A stretch of 64,000 nucleotides of DNA from Actinophytocola oryzae (lineage in GTDB: Bacteria > Actinomycetota > Actinomycetes > Mycobacteriales > Pseudonocardiaceae): contig NZ_SOCP01000004.1 of the NCBI RefSeq assembly GCF_004364325.1, forward strand, positions 434,001-498,000, written 5' to 3'. This document shows, in pieces, positions 1 to 9,064 of this stretch. The notes below the pieces were generated by a model that made no database searches, had not been told where the DNA came from, and saw nothing but the letters and a program-made list of their open reading frames with translations. A program made the position numbers and the translations under genes. The number at the start of each line of letters is the position of its first letter. Positions within the stretch are counted from its first letter, which is position 1.

Positions 1-2
1 AG

Positions 3-758
3 GCGGTCGTGGACACGTCTCCCTACTCCGCACTGAACCTGCCGATGGTCCGGGACGCGCTGAACGGTCAGCGGGTCGCGCTCGGGCTGGACACCGTCGA
101 CGAACCGGGGCACCCTGAGGGGTTCCTCCTCGCCGGGGTCGTGCCGGCCGCCTGGTATCCGGACGAGCTGCGGGTGTCCTCTGCCCGCCACTACCGGCCT
201 GATTCCCCGGCGGGCCCGCTCGACGCGTCCCTGCTCGACCTTCCCGACGACCGGCCGCTGGTCGTCGCTGGGCTCGGCAGCGTCGCACGGACCTTCGTGC
301 CGGAGACGCCGAAAGTGCTGGAGACGATGGTCGCCGCGCTGGGCGACCTGCCGTGCACCGCGGTGGTCGCACTGGGCAGTGACCCCGGCGAGTGGACCGG
401 CTCGCGGCCCGGCAACGTGCGACTCATGTCGTTCGTCCCGCAGCCGCTGCTGCTGGAGTCCGCGGACCTCATCCTCACCCACGGCGGTTTCGGCAGCATC
501 GCCGAGGCGCTACGCACCGGCACGCCGATGGTGCTCCTGCCGATGTTCTCCGACCAGTCACACAACGCGGCGCGCACCGCGCACCTCGGTCTCGGCCGCC
601 AGCTCGACGTCGGGTCCGTCACCCCCGCGTCCCTCGCCGAGAACTGCGCACGGGTCCTGCAGGGCCCCTACCGCCACCGGGCGGCGGCGATGTCCAGGCA
701 GGCCCGCGCCTGCCCCGGCTTCGAGGTACTCGCCGAAGACATCGCCGCACTGGTCTAG
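3..758 (+). CDS. Family-1 glycosyltransferase, 5' end cut by window
   Basis: This is the C-terminal part of a UGT/MGT-type glycosyltransferase (GT1 family), which transfers a sugar from a nucleotide diphosphate sugar to a small-molecule acceptor. The reading frame is open to the left edge, so the acceptor-binding half is missing. The visible part is the donor-binding Rossmann domain: a run around THGGFGSIAEAL, followed by GTPMVLLPMFSDQ and then a His-Asn-Ala, matches the GT1 donor signature in which His, Gly and Gln/Asp contact the UDP-sugar. In bacteria such enzymes decorate macrolides or plant-like phenolics, or inactivate antibiotics. No acceptor can be named from this fragment. It is followed closely by a convergent gene. 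Confidence 0.85.
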   Translation, partial: AVVDTSPYSALNLPMVRDALNGQRVALGLDTVDEPGHPEGFLLAGVVPAAWYPDELRVSSARHYRPDSPAGPLDASLLDLPDDRPLVVAGLGSVARTFVPETPKVLETMVAALGDLPCTAVVALGSDPGEWTGSRPGNVRLMSFVPQPLLLESADLILTHGGFGSIAEALRTGTPMVLLPMFSDQSHNAARTAHLGLGRQLDVGSVTPASLAENCARVLQGPYRHRAAAMSRQARACPGFEVLAEDIAALV

Positions 759-769
759 TTCCGCGGAAA

Positions 770-1363
770 TCAGGTGCCCGATTCTTCCGCCTGCCGCGAC
801 CTGCCCAGCGTGACGAAGAAGCATTCGTGACATTCGAACCAGACGTTGTGGTAGGAGTCGACCAGAACACCTGTCAGGTAACTGTCCGAGCCGGAGGCGA
901 ACTGGCCGTGCGCCCGTGCGAACCGCGCGCCGTACTCGGCGAAGTGCGGTGCCACCGGGGTGATCTCGGCCAGGATCCGCTGAACTCGCTGATCTATCGG
1001 CGAAAGGCGGTCGACGAAGTCCGAAGGGCCCTGGCCTTCGGCGCGGGCCTGCCAGTCGGCACACAGCTGCTTCAGTTCGTCGTCGAGTTTCCGAAAAGTC
1101 TCGTAGTGGTCGGCGACCAGGGTCAGCGCCTGCGGGCTGACTCCCGTCATCCGCCCGTCCGCGGACAGGCGGCCCGCCGCGGTGATCTTCCAGCCCAGCC
1201 GTGGTTTTCCACTGTCCTCGGCCAAACCGCGGGCCGCGAGGTCGTGCAGAGCGGCCGTGACCCGCTCCAGTGGGCAGTCGAGTGCCGCGGCGAGCGACTC
1301 GGGGGTGGCGCGTCCTCTGATGCGGAGGACGTGCAGCGTCGGGTCCGCGATGTCGACGGGCAT
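770..1363 (-). CDS. Winged-helix regulator next to a PPDK-like gene
   Basis: A 197-residue soluble protein. The N-terminal 70 residues read as a winged-helix DNA-binding domain (LHVLRIRGRATPESLAAAL, then a recognition segment ending in a GLAEDSGKPR wing). The rest is helical with a C-terminal stretch rich in Cys, His and aromatic residues (YHNVWFECHECFF), which might bind a ligand or metal. The start is set at the ATG at 1363 because GGAGGA lies just upstream; a longer reading to 1432 would begin inside the divergent gene's leader. It is divergent from the dikinase-like gene with an 87-bp gap, so it probably controls that gene. The MarR-like label is a fold-level call only. Confidence 0.72.
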   Translation of the reverse strand: MPVDIADPTLHVLRIRGRATPESLAAALDCPLERVTAALHDLAARGLAEDSGKPRLGWKITAAGRLSADGRMTGVSPQALTLVADHYETFRKLDDELKQLCADWQARAEGQGPSDFVDRLSPIDQRVQRILAEITPVAPHFAEYGARFARAHGQFASGSDSYLTGVLVDSYHNVWFECHECFFVTLGRSRQAEESGT

Positions 1364-1450
1364 CGGTGGTTCCTCCTCGTCCCAGGGGCGGTACGCTGCC
1401 GAACTTCCTTGTCCCACAGGGCATCCAACCACCCGGAGAACAGGAGAAGC

Positions 1451-3061
1451 ATGAGCGCGGCAGCGGTGGGAGCGACGAGGTTACTGATCCTCGACGGCTC
1501 AGTCGACCCGGACCCGGTGGTCGTCGGCGGCAAGGCGGCCGGTATCGCGCGCATGATCTCGGCCGGGTTCCCGGTGCCACCCGCGTTCGCGCTGTCCACT
1601 TCGGTGTGCCGCGAGTTCCTCGCCGAGGGCGACGGTGTCCTGGACGCGCTGTGGCCGCAAGTCCGTGCCGGGATGGCCTATCTGGAGCGGTGCAGCGGCA
1701 GGGGGTTCGGTTCGGCTGACGCGCCCCTGCTCGTCTCCGTGCGCAGCGGCGCGCCGACGAGCATGCCCGGCATGATGGACACCATCCTCAACCTGGGCCT
1801 GAACCAGGACATCGCGGACAGCCTGGCGCGCAGCCAGGGTGTGGAGTACGCACGCGACACCCGTCAGCGTTTCGAGCAGGTCTTCTGCGAGGTCGTCGGC
1901 GTCGACGACACCCCGGCCGATCCGTGGGTCCAGCTGCGTCTCGCGATCGCGGCGGTCTTCCGGTCCTGGCGCTCGCCGCGGGCCGTGGCCTACCGACGCA
2001 GGCACGGTCTCGACGACGAGGCAGGCACCGCCGTGACCGTGCAGGCCATGGTGTTCGGCAACGCGGACGAGCGTTCCGGGACGGGCGTGCTGTTCACCCG
2101 GAACCCCTCCACTGGCGACCCGGAACCCTTCGGCGAGTGGCTGACCCGTGCGCAGGGCGAGGACGTCGTGTCCGGTACCCGCGCACCCGAGCCGCTGGAC
2201 GCGTTGGCCGGGCTCCTGCCCGAGGTGCATGCCCAGCTCATCGACCACGCGCGCCGCCTCGAAGAGCGGAACCGCGACGTGCAGGACATCGAGTTCACCG
2301 TGGAGAGCGGCCGTCTCTGGCTGCTGCAGACGCGCTCGGCGAAACGCTCTCCGCGAGGGGCCGTCGCGATCGCCGCCGCGCTCGGCAGGGAGGGACTCAT
2401 CTCGCCAGAGGAAGCCGTTTCCCGCGTGACGGCGGACCAGGTTCGCGCCGTGTTGGTGCCCGGCCTGGATCCTCATGAACGCGCGGCCGCTCCGCTGCTC
2501 GCCAACGGAACCCCGGCGTGCCCCGGCGTCGGCACCGGGGTCGTCGTGACCGACCCGGACGAGGCGGAAGCCCGTGCCGCCGACGGCGAGGAGGTGGTGC
2601 TCGCACGCCGGACGACGAGCCCGCACGACCTGCACGGAATGCTCGCCGCCGCCGCGATCGTCACCGAGATCGGCGGTGCGACCTCGCACGCGGCCGTGGT
2701 CAGTCGCGAGCTGGGTGTGCCATGCGTGGTCGGGTGCGGTGAGGACGCCGTGACCGGACTCGACGGCCGGACGGTCACCGTGTGTGGCGACACCGGCGAG
2801 GTGCGGCAGGGAGAGATCCCGCTCCGGGCGCTGTCCGAACACGACGACGAGGACCTGCGTCTTCTCACCCAGTGGGCGCGCGAGATCTCGCCTTTGGCGG
2901 CGTGGCGGGCGGACGAGATCCCGACGGGTGTCCAGATTGTGCACGAAGTGGACGTTTCCACCGACGCGGCCGTCGTGAACGCGTTGCGTGACCGGATACG
3001 CGCTGTGGTCACGGAGCACCCGCTCCCGGTGTTGCTGGCGGCGATCACGGCGCGACGGTGA
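1451..3061 (+). CDS. Short pyruvate phosphate dikinase-like protein (ATP-grasp plus phosphohistidine domain)
   Basis: A 536-residue member of the PEP-utilising dikinase family. The N-terminal ATP-grasp (PPDK_N) half carries VSVRSGAPTSMPGMMDTILN and GTGVLFTRNPSTGD, both typical of pyruvate phosphate dikinase. The swivelling phosphohistidine domain follows with GGATSHAAVVSRELGVPC, where the His is the phosphate carrier. The roughly 350-residue PEP/pyruvate TIM barrel of full PPDK (about 870 residues) is absent. Short proteins of this kind are known in actinobacteria (for example the 490-residue Rv1127c). The ATG at 1451 has a GGAG ahead of it. It is divergent from a winged-helix regulator. What accepts the phosphate is unknown. 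Confidence 0.85.
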   Translation: MSAAAVGATRLLILDGSVDPDPVVVGGKAAGIARMISAGFPVPPAFALSTSVCREFLAEGDGVLDALWPQVRAGMAYLERCSGRGFGSADAPLLVSVRSGAPTSMPGMMDTILNLGLNQDIADSLARSQGVEYARDTRQRFEQVFCEVVGVDDTPADPWVQLRLAIAAVFRSWRSPRAVAYRRRHGLDDEAGTAVTVQAMVFGNADERSGTGVLFTRNPSTGDPEPFGEWLTRAQGEDVVSGTRAPEPLDALAGLLPEVHAQLIDHARRLEERNRDVQDIEFTVESGRLWLLQTRSAKRSPRGAVAIAAALGREGLISPEEAVSRVTADQVRAVLVPGLDPHERAAAPLLANGTPACPGVGTGVVVTDPDEAEARAADGEEVVLARRTTSPHDLHGMLAAAAIVTEIGGATSHAAVVSRELGVPCVVGCGEDAVTGLDGRTVTVCGDTGEVRQGEIPLRALSEHDDEDLRLLTQWAREISPLAAWRADEIPTGVQIVHEVDVSTDAAVVNALRDRIRAVVTEHPLPVLLAAITARR

Positions 3062-3234
3062 CGCGCGGCCGGTCGAGTGTCCACAATTCGGGGATCTACC
3101 TGTGAAAAGTGTCTGTGCGACTTCGTTGAGTCACCGCCCGGGTTTCGTAACCAATCGCTGTGTGGTTTGATTTGCCGTCACCGGCACCGGGGCTATGCCG
3201 ATGCCTAGACGGCAGCGAGGACAGGGCGAAACAG

Positions 3235-5646
3235 TTGCGTGTACCAACCGCAGAGAAATCCCAGGCGGGCCCGTGGCGACGGTTGTTCTCGCGCCGGAAG
3301 TCGACGAGCATCCGCAACCGCGTTCTCGCGATCGTGCTCATCCCCAGTGCCGCCCTGCTGGTCACCGGTGTCTCGGTCGCCGGCTACCTGATTTCCGAGG
3401 GTCTGGCGGCCAGGGACTTCTCCGGCTACCTCGGGCAGGCGATCGACCCGCTGGTCGAGTTCGAGTCCGTGGTCCAGAAGGAACGCACGATCTCCCTGCG
3501 TGCCCTGGGTGGTGACCAGGAGGCGATTGCCGGGCTGGCCGCGCAGCGGGACACCTCGAACGCGGTGCTCGCCGAGATCGCCGATCTCGCGGGCGTGGTG
3601 CAGAACCTGAACCCGGACGCGGTCTCGCAGTCCAACTCCGCGTTCGCCGAGCTGTCCGCCCAGCTGCAGCAGGTGCGCCAGGGCGTCGACGCGCGCCAGG
3701 CGAGCGTCGCCGTCGTCGACGGCTTCTACACCGGGCTCGCGGGCGTGGTCATCACCGGCCTCGAGGGGTCGGCACGCACCACGCCAGACGCGGCGACCGC
3801 GGCCGAGGAGACGACCGCGGTCGACCTGTTCTGGGTGACCGACCTGCACTCCCGGGCGGTCGGCCTCGCCGCGGGCGGGGTGGCCCAGGGGGTGCTGGGC
3901 GTGCCCGAGCGCCTCGTCGTCGCCCAGCTGTCCGGCTCCTACCGCAACCAGCTCATGGCGCTGACCAGCCGGCTGACCGAGGACGAGAAGGCGCGCTACG
4001 ACCGCCTGGTCGCCTCCGACGCGTGGAAGACCGCCACCGCGGGCGAGGACGCCCTCGCCCAGCGTGGTGAGCTCGACGTCCCGCTGTCCTACTGGCTCGC
4101 CGCCGAGGACGAGGTGTCCACCGAGCTGCTCGGTCTGTGGGGCGACCACTTCCACCACGCCGAGAGCCTTGCCGAGGACTCGGCGAACGAGTCACTGCTG
4201 CAGTCGATCCTCGCCGGTTCGCTCGTGCTCGTGCTGGCCGTCGTGGCGTTCCTCATCGCCGTCCGGATGGCCAACGCGCTCGTCCGCAGGCTGCGGAAAC
4301 TGCGCACGAACACCCTCGACCTGGCCGACAAGCAGCTTCCCGCGATGGTGCAGCGCATCGCCGACGGCCAAGAGGTCGACATCGACGCCGAACTGCTCCG
4401 GGTCGACCACGGCACCGACGAGATCGGACAGGTCGCCGAGGCGTTCGAGACCGCGCAGCGCACCGCCGTCGCGGCGGCCGCCGCCGAGGCGAAGACCCGG
4501 GGCGGCTTCAACAAGGTCTTCCTGGACATCGCGCACCGCAGCCAGATCGTCGTGCACAGGCAGTTGGAGGTGCTCGACGTGGCGGAGTCCAAGCAGGGCG
4601 ATCCCGAACACCTCGAACTGCTGTTCCAGCTCGACCACCTCGCCACGCACGCGCGGCGCAACGCCGAGAACCTCCTGATCCTCGGCGGTGGCCAGCCCGG
4701 CCGCAAGTGGCGCACGCCGGTGGCGCTCGAGGAGATCGTGCGCAGCGCGATCTCCGAGACCGAGGACTTCGCCAGGGTCAGCGCGGTCCGGCTGCCGGAT
4801 GTGAAGGTGCTCGGCAACGTGGTCGCCGACCTCATCCACCTCCTGGCCGAGCTCGTGGACAACGCGACGTCGTTCTCGCCCCCGGACGCCCCGGTGACGG
4901 TGCGCGGCAACCTCGTCGGCAAGGGCGTCGTGGTGGAGGTCGAGGACCAGGGGCTGGGCATCGGTTTCGAGGAACGGGAGTACTTCAACGAGACCCTGCG
5001 CAACCCGCCGGACTTCCAGGCCATGGCGTTGGCCGGGCAGCGCCACCTCGGGCTGTTCGTGACCGGCCAGCTGGCGAAACGGCACGGGATCTCGGTGAGC
5101 CTGCAGGAGTCGGCCTACGGCGGCATCAAGGCGATCGTCCTGGTCCCGTCCTCGGCGACCGAGGTCGAGGAGCGCGAACCGGTGGAGCACGCCCCGTCCC
5201 CGGCGACACGGACCGGGCGGCACCAGGCACTGTCGAGCTTCGTGCCGCAACCGGCGCAGGACCCCGTCCCCCGGCTGACCCGCACGTCCGACAACCTTCC
5301 CCGGCACTGGCCGGAGGAGGAGCCCGAGCACGACTCGCCGACCGTCGTCCGGCCGAGCTTCGGGGCGTTCGAACCGATGACCCCGGTCGCGTCGACCGAG
5401 CGGCCGGCGAGTGCCGCGCCACGCGAGCGGCAGTCCGGTAGTCCCGCATCGCGCGAACGGCCACCGTTGCCGCGGCGGCAGCGTCAGGCGAACCTCGTGC
5501 CACAGCTGCAACTGGACACCGAAGCCGCCCCCAAGACCAGCCGGGCCCGGCGCACCCGCACACCCGAGGAAGCCCACAACTCGATGGCGTCCTTCCAGCG
5601 CGGGACACGTCAGGGGCGTGGTCTGCCGTCCGAGCACAACCGATGA
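3235..5646 (+). CDS. cvnA: Conservon sensor kinase-like protein with nitrate/nitrite-sensing-type ectodomain
   Basis: First gene of a complete conservon. About 803 residues: a basic cytoplasmic start, a first membrane helix (VLAIVLIPSAALLVTGVSVA), a helical ectodomain of about 280 residues like NIT sensors, a second membrane helix (LVLVLAVVAFLIAVRMA), a HAMP-like linker, and a HATPase domain with an N box (AELVDNATSFSPPDAP) and G box (DQGLGIG). A Pro/Arg-rich disordered tail follows. The usual phospho-acceptor His is not obvious, as is common for CvnA proteins. The TTG at 3235 is chosen as start; the frame also opens at a GTG at 3160, so the start is uncertain. Its stop overlaps the next gene as ATGA. 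Confidence 0.9.
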   Translation: MRVPTAEKSQAGPWRRLFSRRKSTSIRNRVLAIVLIPSAALLVTGVSVAGYLISEGLAARDFSGYLGQAIDPLVEFESVVQKERTISLRALGGDQEAIAGLAAQRDTSNAVLAEIADLAGVVQNLNPDAVSQSNSAFAELSAQLQQVRQGVDARQASVAVVDGFYTGLAGVVITGLEGSARTTPDAATAAEETTAVDLFWVTDLHSRAVGLAAGGVAQGVLGVPERLVVAQLSGSYRNQLMALTSRLTEDEKARYDRLVASDAWKTATAGEDALAQRGELDVPLSYWLAAEDEVSTELLGLWGDHFHHAESLAEDSANESLLQSILAGSLVLVLAVVAFLIAVRMANALVRRLRKLRTNTLDLADKQLPAMVQRIADGQEVDIDAELLRVDHGTDEIGQVAEAFETAQRTAVAAAAAEAKTRGGFNKVFLDIAHRSQIVVHRQLEVLDVAESKQGDPEHLELLFQLDHLATHARRNAENLLILGGGQPGRKWRTPVALEEIVRSAISETEDFARVSAVRLPDVKVLGNVVADLIHLLAELVDNATSFSPPDAPVTVRGNLVGKGVVVEVEDQGLGIGFEEREYFNETLRNPPDFQAMALAGQRHLGLFVTGQLAKRHGISVSLQESAYGGIKAIVLVPSSATEVEEREPVEHAPSPATRTGRHQALSSFVPQPAQDPVPRLTRTSDNLPRHWPEEEPEHDSPTVVRPSFGAFEPMTPVASTERPASAAPRERQSGSPASRERPPLPRRQRQANLVPQLQLDTEAAPKTSRARRTRTPEEAHNSMASFQRGTRQGRGLPSEHNR

Positions 5647-6101
5647 ACACGAATGGTCAGGCGATGAACGAAGATGTGGTCAGGGGCAACGCGAGCGGCC
5701 TGAACTGGTTGCTCGACGATCTGGTGAAGCGCCTGGCTGGGGCCGAGAGAGCCGCCGCGTTGTCCGCCGACGGACTGCTGTTGGGCAGGTCCGCGAACCT
5801 CGACCGGGAGGACGGCGAACACCTCGCGGCGATGGCGTCGGCGTTCCGGAGCCTTGCCCGCGGGGTGGGCACGCAGTTCGACAAAGGCTTGGTCCAGCAG
5901 ACGGTCGTGGAGCTCGAGTACGGCTACCTCGTGGTGACCGAGGCGGGGGAAGGCGCGTGCCTCGCACTGCTGGCGTCGGCCAACGCCGATCTCGGCATGA
6001 TCGCCTACGAGATGAACGTGATCGTGCAACAGGTCGGGGACACCATGGTGGCGACCCCCCGCGGGATGTTCACAGAGATGCCCGTTCCACACGCACCATG
6101 A
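5643..6101 (+). CDS. cvnB: Roadblock/LC7 protein of the conservon
   Basis: A 152-residue roadblock/LC7 (MglB-like) protein. The body runs from LNWLLDDLVKRLAGAERAAA through SADGLLLGRS to a hydrophobic C-terminal helix, which is the standard fold of these GTPase partners. Roadblock proteins act as scaffolds or GTPase-activating partners for small Ras-like GTPases, and one is encoded three genes on. Start and stop both use 4-nt ATGA overlaps with neighbours, so translation is coupled. A second ATG at 5664 is an alternative start. Confidence 0.92.
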   Translation: MNTNGQAMNEDVVRGNASGLNWLLDDLVKRLAGAERAAALSADGLLLGRSANLDREDGEHLAAMASAFRSLARGVGTQFDKGLVQQTVVELEYGYLVVTEAGEGACLALLASANADLGMIAYEMNVIVQQVGDTMVATPRGMFTEMPVPHAP

Positions 6102-6478
6102 AGCACGGCAGGGACGACGAGTCCTTCGAGTTCGCGCCAGGGCCACTCATCCGCCCGTTCGCGGTGACCCGCGGACGGGCCGGGAGGGACCTGCACGAGC
6201 TCGACATCATCACCTTGGTCGTGGCCGTGCGGCCCGAGGCGGACGTCGCCGGGCTGGACCGGGAGTACGGCGACATCCTGCGGATGTGTCAGCAACGACC
6301 GCTGTCGGTCGCCGAGATCTCGGCCAAGATGGGCCTGTTGCTCGCGGCGGTGAAGGTGCTCGTCAGCGATCTGATCAGTTCCGGCCACCTCATTTACCGG
6401 TCGCCGCCTCCGCCCACCTCGGGCAGGCCCGACATCAAACTTCTGCAGGCGGTGCTCGATGGCGTTCGAAACCTCTGA
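6098..6478 (+). CDS. cvnC: DUF742 protein of the conservon
   Basis: A 126-residue DUF742 protein, the third conservon component. The family pattern is visible: an N-terminal PGPLIRPFAVTRGR, a central winged-helix-like segment (LCRMC-type turn read here as LRMCQQRPLSVAEISAKMGL), then LVSDLISSGHLIY and a C-terminal helix. DUF742 proteins are soluble and are thought to join the kinase/roadblock/GTPase complex, with a possible DNA-binding role that is not proven. The ATG at 6098 lies in the stop of the roadblock gene, and its 3' end overlaps the GTPase gene by 20 nt. Confidence 0.92.
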   Translation: MKHGRDDESFEFAPGPLIRPFAVTRGRAGRDLHELDIITLVVAVRPEADVAGLDREYGDILRMCQQRPLSVAEISAKMGLLLAAVKVLVSDLISSGHLIYRSPPPPTSGRPDIKLLQAVLDGVRNL

Positions 6479-7070
6479 CCCCGCCGGCTCCTCGGAAATG
6501 GCCGGGGTGCGGGCGGTCAAGCTCCTCGTCGCAGGCGGGTTCGGGGTCGGCAAGACGACCCTGGTCACCGCGGTGAGCGAGATCAAACCCCTGCGCACCG
6601 AGGAGCGGCTGTCCGCGATCGGGGCGGGGGTCGACGACCTGACCGGCGTCGAGCGCAAGACCACGACCACGGTGGCGCTGGACTTCGGCCGGATCACGAT
6701 CAACTCGGAAGTGGTGCTCTACCTGTTCGGGACACCGGGGCAGGACCGCTTCTGGTTCATGTGGCGGGAGCTGTCGGTCGGTGCGCTCGGCGCGGTCGTG
6801 CTGGCCGACACCCGGCGCCTCCACGACTCCTTCGGGTCGATCGACTTCTTCGAGTCGCGTGAGATCCCGTTCATCGTGGCGGTGAACTGCTTCGACGGCG
6901 CGGAGGTCTACGGCGAGGACGAGGTGCGGCAGGCACTCGACCTCGACGCCCACGTGCCGGTGCAGCTGTGCGACGTGCGCGACCGCGACTCGAGCAAGCG
7001 TGTCCTCGTGCGCCTGATGGAGTACCTGATGACCGTCGCGACCGCCTCGGCGGCCGCGGGCAGGTGGTGA
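6459..7070 (+). CDS. cvnD: Ras-like small GTPase of the conservon
   Basis: A 203-residue small GTPase. The P-loop is GGFGVGKTT, the switch region holds ERKTTTTVALDFG, the G3 region is LFGTPGQDRF, and the G4 position reads NCFD (the N-x-x-D of the conservon GTPases replacing NKxD). In Streptomyces the four-protein Cvn complexes assemble at the membrane and influence development and antibiotic production. It is the last gene of the operon and is followed 27 nt later by a strong hairpin. Confidence 0.93.
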   Translation: MAFETSDPAGSSEMAGVRAVKLLVAGGFGVGKTTLVTAVSEIKPLRTEERLSAIGAGVDDLTGVERKTTTTVALDFGRITINSEVVLYLFGTPGQDRFWFMWRELSVGALGAVVLADTRRLHDSFGSIDFFESREIPFIVAVNCFDGAEVYGEDEVRQALDLDAHVPVQLCDVRDRDSSKRVLVRLMEYLMTVATASAAAGRW

Positions 7071-7097
7071 CCCCGGGGCCTCGCGTCGGCTGACGCG

Positions 7098-7136
7098 CGA
7101 CCGCCCCGACCGTGTCGATACCGGTCGGGGCGGTCG
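7098..7136. terminator. Perfect 15-bp hairpin between convergent genes
   Basis: CGACCGCCCCGACCG at 7098-7112 pairs perfectly with CGGTCGGGGCGGTCG at 7122-7136 across a 9-nt loop. No T-run follows, as is usual in actinomycetes. It closes the conservon operon and sits before the stop of the minus-strand gene, so it could serve both directions. Confidence 0.85.
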
Positions 7137-7172
7137 TGCGTCTGCGGACTGATCGCGGTCAGGTGGAGGCGG

Positions 7173-8825
7173 TCATCGGGTGGCGGGCTCCGTGCGCTGC
7201 ACGGGGGAGAGGACCTCGACCACGCCGCGGTCGCCGTCGACGCGGATCCGCTGGCCGTCCCGGATGCGGCGGCTGCCGTCCTCCGTCCCGCACACACACG
7301 GCAGGCCCAGTTCCCTCGCGACGATCGGACCGTGGCTGAGCAGGCCGCCGAAGTCGGTGACCACGGCCCCGGCGACCAGGAACAGCGAAACCCAGCTGGG
7401 GTCGGTCGTCTCGCAGACGAGGATGTCGCCGTCATCCAGCTCGGTCGCCGCCGGGTCCCGGACCACGCGCGCGCGCCCCTCGACGACGCCCCCGCTGGCC
7501 GCGACACCGGTGATCGTGGTGCCCGTGGCGGCGTCCATCGCGGCGTCACCGCCGAACTTGATCAGTTCCGGCAACCCGGCCCACGCCTGCGGGAGCCGGT
7601 AGCCCAACCGCTCGTCGTACTGGGCACGCCGCTGCGCCACCAGCTCCCGACGGTCGACCCCGTCACCGGACACCAGCTCGTCGAAGGTGAGGTGGAAGAC
7701 ATCGCCCGCGTCGTCCAGGAGCCCTCGCTCCGCCAGGTCCGCCCCGACTCGCCGGGCAGCGGCGCGGGCGACGTCGAACGTGAGGAGGTACCCGGCCTTG
7801 CCCTGTTCGCGCAGCGCGAGGAAGCGGGCCGCGAGCTTGGTCAGCAGCTTGATCGACCGGCGCTGGAGCGGGCCCACGGCCTTCTTGAGCTCTTCGGCCG
7901 CCTCGTGCCGGATGCGGGTCTGCTCGGCGCTGCGGTTGCGGGGCGCCCTCGGGTCGTCCTCGGACACCGCCCGGTAGTCGTCGAGCCGGGCGAGGATCGG
8001 CGCCGGGTCCTCCCGCCACGAGGTGCTGTGCAGCTGGCCCTCGTGCGGGCCGTGGTAGCCGTGCCGGTCCAGGAAGGTCGCCAGGTCGAGCCGCTCGTGC
8101 GCGAGCAGCCAGAGGTCGTTGGCGACCTCGTTCTCGTCCGAGCCGACACCCGACAGCAGCCGGGACTCCAGGCCGGGCACGTTCGCGGCGGCGACCATGG
8201 GGGCGAGCCGGTCGGTGATCCCGGAGCTGACGAAGGCCACCAGCAGGTGGAGGATCATGATCCGCTCGAAGCGCTCCCGGGCGTCCTGCAGGATCGCCAG
8301 GCTGTCCGCGGCAGGCCGCGCGGCGATCTCGGGCAGGGTCTTCAGGCGCCACTCGCGGAGCTCGGCGAACATGCGGTCGTGCTTCTTGGACAGGGTGAAG
8401 ACGACGCGGGGTGCCTTCACCCCGATGATCGGGTACCGGCGCATCGAGTTGTCGTCGACGGTGCCTTCTCGCACGTAACCGAACAGCTGCTGCTCGATGG
8501 CGGTCGCCGAGGTACCAGGGAGGAAGCCGGCGACCGTGCGGAACTGGTTGATGTTGGCCGCCGCGCGTCCGGCGAAGGCGGTCCAGAACTGGTCCTCGAT
8601 GCGCTCGGGTACCGCGAGCGAGGACTTTCCGAACACCCCCATGCCCCGGAACATCTTGCGGAACGCCAACTCCATCGGCAGGTGGATGAAGCTGAAGCCG
8701 AGTGCCGTGGAAACTCCGGGGAACGCTTCGGCGACGTTGCCGGTGGTCCACGTCACGCCGGGATCACACGCCGCGTTGTCGAGCGGGTCGAATCCTGGTG
8801 TGGAAGAGAGCATGTGCGACACCAA
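7173..8825 (-). CDS. PEP-utilising enzyme lacking an ATP-grasp domain
   Basis: A 550-residue protein resembling the last two thirds of PEP synthase-like or rifampin phosphotransferase-like proteins. The N-terminal part contains WTTGNVAEAFPGVSTALGFS, the usual entry into the central substrate-binding domain. The C-terminus is a phosphohistidine domain with TDFGGLLSHGPIVAREL and its conserved His. There is no N-terminal ATP-grasp half, so alone it cannot make phosphohistidine from ATP by the usual route. The start is the GTG at 8825, or the ATG at 8813; neither has a clear ribosome binding site. It is divergent from a TetR gene, its likely regulator. Confidence 0.8.
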   Translation of the reverse strand: MVSHMLSSTPGFDPLDNAACDPGVTWTTGNVAEAFPGVSTALGFSFIHLPMELAFRKMFRGMGVFGKSSLAVPERIEDQFWTAFAGRAAANINQFRTVAGFLPGTSATAIEQQLFGYVREGTVDDNSMRRYPIIGVKAPRVVFTLSKKHDRMFAELREWRLKTLPEIAARPAADSLAILQDARERFERIMILHLLVAFVSSGITDRLAPMVAAANVPGLESRLLSGVGSDENEVANDLWLLAHERLDLATFLDRHGYHGPHEGQLHSTSWREDPAPILARLDDYRAVSEDDPRAPRNRSAEQTRIRHEAAEELKKAVGPLQRRSIKLLTKLAARFLALREQGKAGYLLTFDVARAAARRVGADLAERGLLDDAGDVFHLTFDELVSGDGVDRRELVAQRRAQYDERLGYRLPQAWAGLPELIKFGGDAAMDAATGTTITGVAASGGVVEGRARVVRDPAATELDDGDILVCETTDPSWVSLFLVAGAVVTDFGGLLSHGPIVARELGLPCVCGTEDGSRRIRDGQRIRVDGDRGVVEVLSPVQRTEPATR

Positions 8826-9064
8826 TCAGCGTTTGGTTTTGGGGACCGCAAGATCGTAGTCCGGTGCGCGGGGAGCACGTAAGGGGCGAAACGAGGTCCT
8901 CACCCACGCGCAAAATTATGAGGGCGATTCGCGTAGGGCCATCACGAACGTGCAAATCCAGCAACGCATGGTTACGAAGTCGCTAACTCAGTGGCATCGG
9001 TCCAGGTCAGCGGTAGCGATCTTGTTACGCTGGGGCCCGACGACGTGGGAAGGCGGCTGGAAGC
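8826..9064. promoter_or_regulatory. Divergent promoter region between PEP-utilising enzyme and TetR genes
   Basis: A 239-nt gene-free stretch, more AT-rich than the flanks, that must hold both promoters. GTTACG occurs at about 8970 and 9023, and GTTA...CTAAC forms a loose inverted repeat near 8970-8986. This is a candidate TetR operator, but the arms are only 4 bp. Confidence 0.35.

Noticed and set aside
392..1450. Plus-strand reading frame continuous with the dikinase gene, starting inside the glycosyltransferase gene
   Set aside because: It overlaps two better-supported genes in other frames; the dikinase family starts at about 1451, where an ATG with a ribosome binding site lies.
1..9000. 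Natural product gene cluster suggested by the glycosyltransferase and TetR genes
   Set aside because: No polyketide, peptide synthetase, terpene or other core biosynthetic gene is present; the glycosyltransferase is cut by the window edge, so its context is unseen.
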